From Candidatus Kerfeldbacteria bacterium CG08_land_8_20_14_0_20_43_14 (GTDB lineage Bacteria; Patescibacteriota; Patescibacteriia; PEXW01), in contig PEXW01000042.1 in the NCBI GenBank assembly GCA_002774575.1, positions 1-9,971 of the forward strand: a stretch of 9,971 bases of DNA, read 5' to 3'. Below the pieces are notes generated by a model, which ran no database searches, was not told the origin of the DNA, and saw nothing but the letters and a program-made list of their open reading frames with translations. Made by a program: the position numbers and the translations under genes. How positions within the stretch are numbered: position 1 is the stretch's first letter; each line of letters begins with the position of its first letter. Shown here one piece after another: positions 7,330 to 9,971 of this stretch.

Positions 7330-7401
7330 CAAATGGCTAATCCCTGGTTTTGACTGCAATAATTAACAACTTATTAGACTAACGCATTTATGCGCCTATA
7401 G
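7309..7401 (+). repeat. Second copy of the flank repeat, leading directly into tRNA-Lys
   Basis: It starts GCCATACGG, carries 9 extra bases (7318-7326) relative to the copy at 7180-7264, then aligns almost gap-free (one base) through to GCGCCTATAG of the tRNA. Over the first 52 aligned positions after GGACTCAA begins, 39 are identical by eye. Confidence 0.75.
7350..7377 (+). promoter_or_regulatory. Putative promoter of tRNA-Lys
   Basis: TTGACT (7350-7355; 5/6) and TATTAG (7372-7377; 4/6) are separated by 16 bp. The tRNA begins 14 nt further on, leaving a 5' leader of about 7 nt. The -35 region is only partly kept in the upstream repeat copy (TTGGGT). Confidence 0.5.
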
Positions 7402-7467
7402 CTCAATTGGCAGAGCAGGGGCCTTTTAAGCCCAAGGTTGGAGGTTCGATTCCTCCTGGGCGCACCA
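7392..7467 (+). tRNA. tRNA-Lys (anticodon UUU)
   Basis: A complete 76-nt cloverleaf with encoded CCA. The acceptor stem is GCGCCTA/TGGGCGC (7392-7398 with 7457-7463), discriminator A, CCA at 7465-7467. The D arm is GCTC/GAGC with loop AATTGGCA, and the anticodon loop is CTTTTAA, giving UUU. The anticodon stem has one terminal G-A mismatch (positions 27-43). The T arm is GGAGG-TTCGATT-CCTCC. It acts in lysine decoding. The 3' half probably serves as the attachment site for the adjacent serine-recombinase element, whose gene reads antisense into it. Confidence 0.96.
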
Positions 7468-9007
7468 ATACAGAACTCAACGGCTTTTTCAAAGCCAAAA
7501 GGTGCGACGCGCGAAGCGCGTCCCACTGATTTCCCCCCATTTTTCCAAACGAATTCAGAATTTTTGGCGCGCTGGCGCGCACTGATTTTTCGCCGAGGAG
7601 GAGGTTCGAGCCAAAGATTTCTTTGGCGGTAACCTTTTTCGCAAAAAGGTTACTCTCCCGTGTGATTTTAGGCAGGTTTCCTGCCTCTTTTATCCATTCC
7701 GCCATAGGTTCGAGCCAGCCAGTACGCTTTTGTTCAATCCGCGCCATTTGCTCTTCCAGCGACTTCTTTTCGGAAAGGAGTTTGGCTTTTTCTAAACGAT
7801 ATATTTCGCGTTCAATATCTTGTTCCAAATAGCCGTCCAGAAGTCGCTGGAGCTTCGTTTGTATGGCGCGGATTCGTTCTTGGCTTTCCTGAACAAAAAC
7901 GGTTGAGGATTGGGCGGATTCTGATTTTTCTTTTTCCAACATCCCCCGCATTTCTTCCGCCCAATCCGGTCTCAAAAAAAATTTTTGAATGAGAGATGAT
8001 AACTGGCGATCCAGTTCCTCTTGACGAATACAAGGTTCGGGACACTTGAGTTTAGATTTCTTGGTGCAGTGGTAATACACATATTCGTGAACATTGCCGT
8101 TTTTCTGATGCTTCACCTTGTATTCGCCAGTTATCATCATTCCGCATGAGGCGCAGGAAAGCAGTCCGCAAAACGCTTTTGGCTCATTTTTCTGCTTGTG
8201 ATGCGGTCTGCCTCTTTGCTTCAAAACTTCCTGCGCCTTATCAAAAATTTTCTTTGAGACAACTGGCTGGTGCTTGCCCTCGTGGATTTCACCACCATAG
8301 CAAAAATGTCCGTAGTAGAACGGATTGGAAAGGATAAAAGTAATTCTGTCTCGGTGGAGTCGCTTGCCGTTCCGAGAATGGATACCGGATTGCGCCAAAA
8401 AGTTTGAGATGTCTTCGAGGCGACTTCCATTTTTTGCGTAGAGCGTAAAGGCCTTGCGAATTATCACGCTTCGCTTTTTATCAACGACGACAGTTTTCGT
8501 CCGCACATCGTTGATATATCCGATAGGCGCAAGGCCTGGATATTCTCCGCGCCTCACTTTTTGGCGCAATCCTCGTTTCGTATTCTCGGCAAGCGAATCC
8601 ACATAGTATTTGCTTTGCCCAAAGGCGATATTGAGCATGAACTTTCCTTGTGAGGTGTTTTCGCACCAAAATTGCGGAAATTTCAGGTCCGCAAGTCCAC
8701 CGCCGTCAAGCAGGTAGATAATTTTTCCACCGTCAACAGAATTGCGCGCCAATCTGTCCGGGTGCCAAGCAAGAATAGCGTTTGCATCGCCGTTTTCAAT
8801 ACGCGAAATCATTCTGTTAAATATCGGGCGACCGATAATTTTGGCAAATTGTTTTTCAATAAACTCCTCGGCGATATGCAAGCCCTCTTGCTTGGCAAAG
8901 GCGCGCAATTCTGTGATCTGCGTTTCAATAGATAAAACCTGCTTGTCCTCTACATCGGTGGACTTGCGAGCGTAAAGAAAATATTTGTTGTTATTGTTCA
9001 TGCTCAT
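7403..9007 (-). CDS. Large serine recombinase / site-specific integrase
   Basis: 534 residues. The N-terminal resolvase domain (about 8-155) has YARKS with probable nucleophile Ser16, Arg14, and the DRLAR motif (84-88) supplying active-site arginines. A recombinase domain follows (about 158-270, APIGY...). A zinc-ribbon follows (Cys285, Cys288, Cys314, Cys322 or Cys326), then a predicted coiled coil (about 372-428) typical of large serine integrases, and a C-terminal segment containing FGSNLLL (465-471). It would integrate and excise DNA at the neighbouring tRNA-Lys. The last 20 residues (515-534, VRPGGIEPPTLGLK...) are encoded antisense to the tRNA gene, so the stop lies inside the host tRNA. 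Residues after about 490 overlap palindromic DNA and may not be a conserved domain. ATG 9007 is used; a second ATG lies two codons later (9001). No Shine-Dalgarno sequence is clear. Confidence 0.93.
   Translation of the reverse strand: MSMNNNNKYFLYARKSTDVEDKQVLSIETQITELRAFAKQEGLHIAEEFIEKQFAKIIGRPIFNRMISRIENGDANAILAWHPDRLARNSVDGGKIIYLLDGGGLADLKFPQFWCENTSQGKFMLNIAFGQSKYYVDSLAENTKRGLRQKVRRGEYPGLAPIGYINDVRTKTVVVDKKRSVIIRKAFTLYAKNGSRLEDISNFLAQSGIHSRNGKRLHRDRITFILSNPFYYGHFCYGGEIHEGKHQPVVSKKIFDKAQEVLKQRGRPHHKQKNEPKAFCGLLSCASCGMMITGEYKVKHQKNGNVHEYVYYHCTKKSKLKCPEPCIRQEELDRQLSSLIQKFFLRPDWAEEMRGMLEKEKSESAQSSTVFVQESQERIRAIQTKLQRLLDGYLEQDIEREIYRLEKAKLLSEKKSLEEQMARIEQKRTGWLEPMAEWIKEAGNLPKITRESNLFAKKVTAKEIFGSNLLLGEKSVRASAPKILNSFGKMGGNQWDALRASHLLALKKPLSSVLVRPGGIEPPTLGLKGPCSAN
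7506..7590. repeat. Two diverged palindrome-plus-CACTGATTT repeats at the recombinase 3' end
   Basis: GACGCGC-GAA-GCGCGTC (7506-7522) is followed closely by CACTGATTT (7525-7533). About 60 bp further, GCGCG-CTGG-CGCGC (7567-7580) runs into the same CACTGATTT (7580-7588). Both lie in the last codons of the recombinase (around residues 474-500), beside the presumed attachment site. Confidence 0.6.
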
Positions 9008-9241
9008 ATACTTTTAGTTAATTGGGCAAAGCAAATCCGAGACAGAATTAAAATCGCGCGGGAGGCGAACCTCGTCTTGGCTTTCGGGAAAGTCCGCCCT
9101 GTTCAGGAATCTCGCCCACAAAAGCACTGGTCAGCCATAGCCAGCGCCCATGAAAAATTCGGAAAAATTTCGCAAAGTTTTTTGATGGTATGGCTTTACA
9201 ACGAAGTACGAACCTATTTTAAGGAGAATTATTGATTTGAT

Positions 9242-9288
9242 TGCGGGGCGGAAGGGGGTTTGGGGGGAATTCCGCCCCGCAGCCCCCC
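9242..9288. repeat. 12-bp perfect inverted repeat with G-run loop and competing C6 tract
   Basis: TGCGGGGCGGAA (9242-9253) and TTCCGCCCCGCA (9270-9281) are perfect inverted repeats. The 16-nt loop contains G5 (9254-9258) and G6 (9262-9267). A C6 tract (9283-9288) just outside can pair with the G6, giving an alternative hairpin or a pseudoknot. The plus-strand G-runs also allow a G-quadruplex-like fold. There is no U-run, so it is not a standard terminator. Confidence 0.75.
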
Positions 9289-9323
9289 GCGCCTCTTTCT
9301 TAAAAAGCCAGAGATTTTTCGTA

Positions 9324-9341
9324 ATCCCGCGAAGGCGGGAT
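9324..9341. repeat. Small palindrome ATCCCGC-GAAG-GCGGGAT
   Basis: A 7-bp perfect stem with a GAAG loop. It belongs to the same style of GC-rich, GAA-containing hairpin as those at 7275-7288 and 7506-7522, which suggests a dispersed palindromic repeat. Confidence 0.65.
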
Positions 9342-9359
9342 GCGCCGCGTACAAGACTG

Positions 9360-9392
9360 CCCTTGCCCCACCCACCCGTGCGCGGGCAAGGG
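9360..9392. repeat. 9-bp inverted repeat CCCTTGCCC / GGGCAAGGG
   Basis: Arms at 9360-9368 and 9384-9392 enclose 15 nt that can itself form CCCG-TGCG-CGGG by competing pairing (9375-9386). It lies just before the sharp change to AT-rich sequence at about 9400, upstream of the XRE gene. No T-run follows on either strand. Confidence 0.65.
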
Positions 9393-9405
9393 GTACTCCC
9401 ATTCC

Positions 9406-9437
9406 TTAACATTTAAAACTTTTTCTGCTAATATAGT
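9406..9437 (+). promoter_or_regulatory. Putative promoter of the XRE-methyltransferase operon
   Basis: TTAACA (9406-9411; 5/6) is followed after 17 bp by TAATAT (9429-9434), which overlaps a better -10-like TATAGT (9432-9437) at 20 bp. The resulting leader would be about 45-50 nt. The motif TATAGTAATA is repeated at 9432-9441 and 9474-9483, the second copy next to the palindrome before the start codon. Confidence 0.45.
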
Positions 9438-9477
9438 AATAGTTTAATGAAAGCAAAGAAGTAGTATTTTGATTATA

Positions 9478-9489
9478 GTAATATATTAC
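9478..9489. promoter_or_regulatory. Candidate operator palindrome GTAATATATTAC next to the XRE start codon
   Basis: A perfect 12-bp palindrome ends two bases before the ATG at 9491. HTH regulators of this size commonly bind short palindromes at their own promoter, so autoregulation is plausible. AT-rich palindromes arise easily by chance, so this is a candidate only. It also occupies the place where a Shine-Dalgarno sequence would be expected. Confidence 0.4.
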
Positions 9490-9490
9490 A

Positions 9491-9703
9491 ATGTCATCAA
9501 ACAACAAATCCACGATTGCTGATAATATAAAAAAGTATCGTGGTAGAATTGGCGTTTCACAAGATAGGTTATCTAAGCTCGCGGATGTTACTTATAATAC
9601 GATAATCAAAATTGAGTCTGGTGCTAATACGAATCCAACCATTAAAACGTTATCTAAAATTGCGAAAGCTCTTAATGTTAGTGTTAATGATTTGATCAGA
9701 TAA
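9491..9703 (+). CDS. XRE-family helix-turn-helix regulator (restriction-modification controller-like)
   Basis: A 70-residue single-domain HTH_3 protein. The five-helix Cro/CI fold is evident: NIKKYRGRIGVSQDRLSKLADVT (helices 1-2), YNTIIKIESGANTNPTIKTLSKIAKAL (recognition helix onward) and NVSVNDLIR at the end. It would bind DNA as a dimer and control nearby transcription. It lies 2 nt upstream of a methyltransferase-like fragment, which matches the controller (C) protein arrangement of restriction-modification operons, where the regulator delays or limits expression. The gene and its flank are markedly more AT-rich than the recombinase region. A regulator controlling the integrative element instead is possible. 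Confidence 0.9.
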   Translation: MSSNNKSTIADNIKKYRGRIGVSQDRLSKLADVTYNTIIKIESGANTNPTIKTLSKIAKALNVSVNDLIR

Positions 9704-9705
9704 TT

Positions 9706-9891
9706 ATGCCAAAAAAAGATTTTCAAAACTGGTCAAAGGAAAAATTACTCCACGGATACAAAGAGCTTTCAAAGCGTAAAAAGTTTGGTATTGTTTGGGA
9801 AGATAAAATTGAAAAAATGGCGGAACAATGCAAAACCTCTTTACCAGTATTGGAAGACGAAAAACAAAACTGTCAAGACTCCCAAAATTAA
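9706..9891 (+). CDS. N-terminal fragment of a Mod-like site-specific DNA methyltransferase (disrupted)
   Basis: 61 residues as read. MPKKDFQNWSKEKLL, then KRKKFGIVWEDK and EQCKTSLPVLEDEK resemble, from memory, the N-terminal ~50 residues of type III/Mod-like adenine methyltransferases of CPR bacteria. There, 'YGIVWEDK...LPVL' precedes the EGDNYHAL and DPPYNTG motifs. Those catalytic motifs are absent: after EDEK (about residue 53) the frame reads QNCQDSQN and stops, and no frame downstream in the window restores them. The start follows the XRE stop by 2 nt, so the two were co-transcribed. Disruption at about 9865-9871 by an insertion or rearrangement is inferred. A genuine short protein of unknown function is the alternative. 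Confidence 0.6.
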   Translation: MPKKDFQNWSKEKLLHGYKELSKRKKFGIVWEDKIEKMAEQCKTSLPVLEDEKQNCQDSQN

Positions 9892-9971
9892 GACACTTTT
9901 TCGACGAGTGGGAGCAACCGTTGCACAAACACCAGTGGCGGCATTTTGAGCACAGAGTGGATGCGGGTATG
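9828..9971 (+). CDS. Partial open frame across the methyltransferase break, possibly the start of a transposase
   Basis: A frame different from that of the methyltransferase fragment stays open to the window edge (48 codons from ATG 9828). Its later part (PKLRHFFDEWEQPLHKHQWR, then HFEHRVDAGM) looks more protein-like, and faintly like the N-terminus of DDE transposases that begin around 'FF..WE.PL...Q..HF...V'. The sequence TGTCAAGACTCCC at 9871 could be an insertion-sequence end, in which case the true start lies further right. Family assignment is not secure. Confidence 0.25.
   Translation, partial: MQNLFTSIGRRKTKLSRLPKLRHFFDEWEQPLHKHQWRHFEHRVDAGM

Larger units (their letters stand above)
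9008..9405. other. Non-coding, palindrome-rich region of the element
   Basis: About 400 bases without a credible gene; the one open frame on the minus strand (9131-9412) is Gly/Arg/Pro-rich across palindromes and looks spurious. The region holds three strong inverted repeats (9242-9281, 9324-9341, 9360-9392), listed separately. No tRNA-like or CRISPR-like structure is seen. It separates the divergently transcribed recombinase and XRE genes and could hold their control regions or an element-specific recombination or transfer site. Confidence 0.6.
7468..9971. mobile_element. Integrative element at tRNA-Lys (partial; right end outside the window)
   Basis: A large serine recombinase gene directly abuts the 3' end of an intact tRNA-Lys and points at it. 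Behind it are a palindrome-rich non-coding stretch and a compositionally different AT-rich cargo (XRE regulator, truncated methyltransferase). This is the usual layout of a tRNA-integrated element. No second copy of the tRNA 3' end is visible in the window, so the far boundary is unknown. Confidence 0.6.

Noticed and set aside
7171..7359. Minus-strand 62-codon frame upstream of the ATPase
   Set aside because: It crosses the tandem flank repeat and the GC-rich hairpin insert; no protein-like pattern.
7482..7496. GGCTTT-TTC-AAAGCC hairpin 15 nt after tRNA-Lys as a terminator
   Set aside because: No T-run follows on the plus strand, and the sequence is codons of the recombinase on the other strand; too weak to call.
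9131..9412. Minus-strand 93-codon frame in the non-coding region
   Set aside because: It runs through three palindromes and has a Gly/Arg/Pro-biased translation typical of chance frames in GC-rich DNA.
9704..9928. Minus-strand 74-codon frame
   Set aside because: It is antisense to the methyltransferase fragment, which has a recognisable N-terminus and operon spacing.

Overview
The window looks like a chromosome segment of an uncultured Candidate Phyla Radiation bacterium (Patescibacteria, probably Parcubacteria). The grounds are family-level resemblance: a short GAD-less bacterial-type AspRS, an Asn-rich linker of the 'NTNTN' kind behind an N-terminal membrane anchor, a CPR-style P2 Ca2+-ATPase, weak or absent Shine-Dalgarno sequences, and moderate to low GC. 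TGA is used as a stop (ATPase and recombinase genes), which argues against the TGA-Gly lineages Gracilibacteria/Absconditabacteria. This assignment is inference.

Left part (1-7110): host housekeeping genes, all on the minus strand. Read in transcription order they are a Ca2+-type P-ATPase, then, from a good sigma70-like promoter (4417-4445), a tight four-gene unit: asnS, a membrane-anchored Asn-rich beta-propeller-like protein (frameshifted near its end), aspS, and a winged-helix-like hypothetical protein that runs off the left edge. Gaps inside this unit are 11, 13 (or 18 if the frameshift is repaired) and 1 nt. Having both AsnRS and an AspRS with discriminating-type residues suggests direct charging of tRNA-Asn.

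Middle (7111-7467): a plus-strand tRNA-Lys(UUU) with its own promoter. The tRNA's 5' flank is present twice. The upstream, diverged copy ends after the first 10 nt of a tRNA and is followed by a GC-rich, highly foldable insert.

Right part (7468-9971): an integrative element abutting the 3' end of tRNA-Lys. A large serine recombinase points towards the tRNA, and its last 20 codons are antisense to the tRNA gene. Beyond it lies a roughly 480-nt non-coding region with strong palindromes, then an AT-rich plus-strand cargo: an XRE/C-protein-like regulator and, 2 nt later, the first ~53 residues of a Mod-like DNA methyltransferase. The methyltransferase reading frame breaks at about 9865-9871, probably through insertion of another mobile element. 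The cargo therefore reads as a controller-regulated restriction-modification operon, carried by a serine integrase element and then broken.
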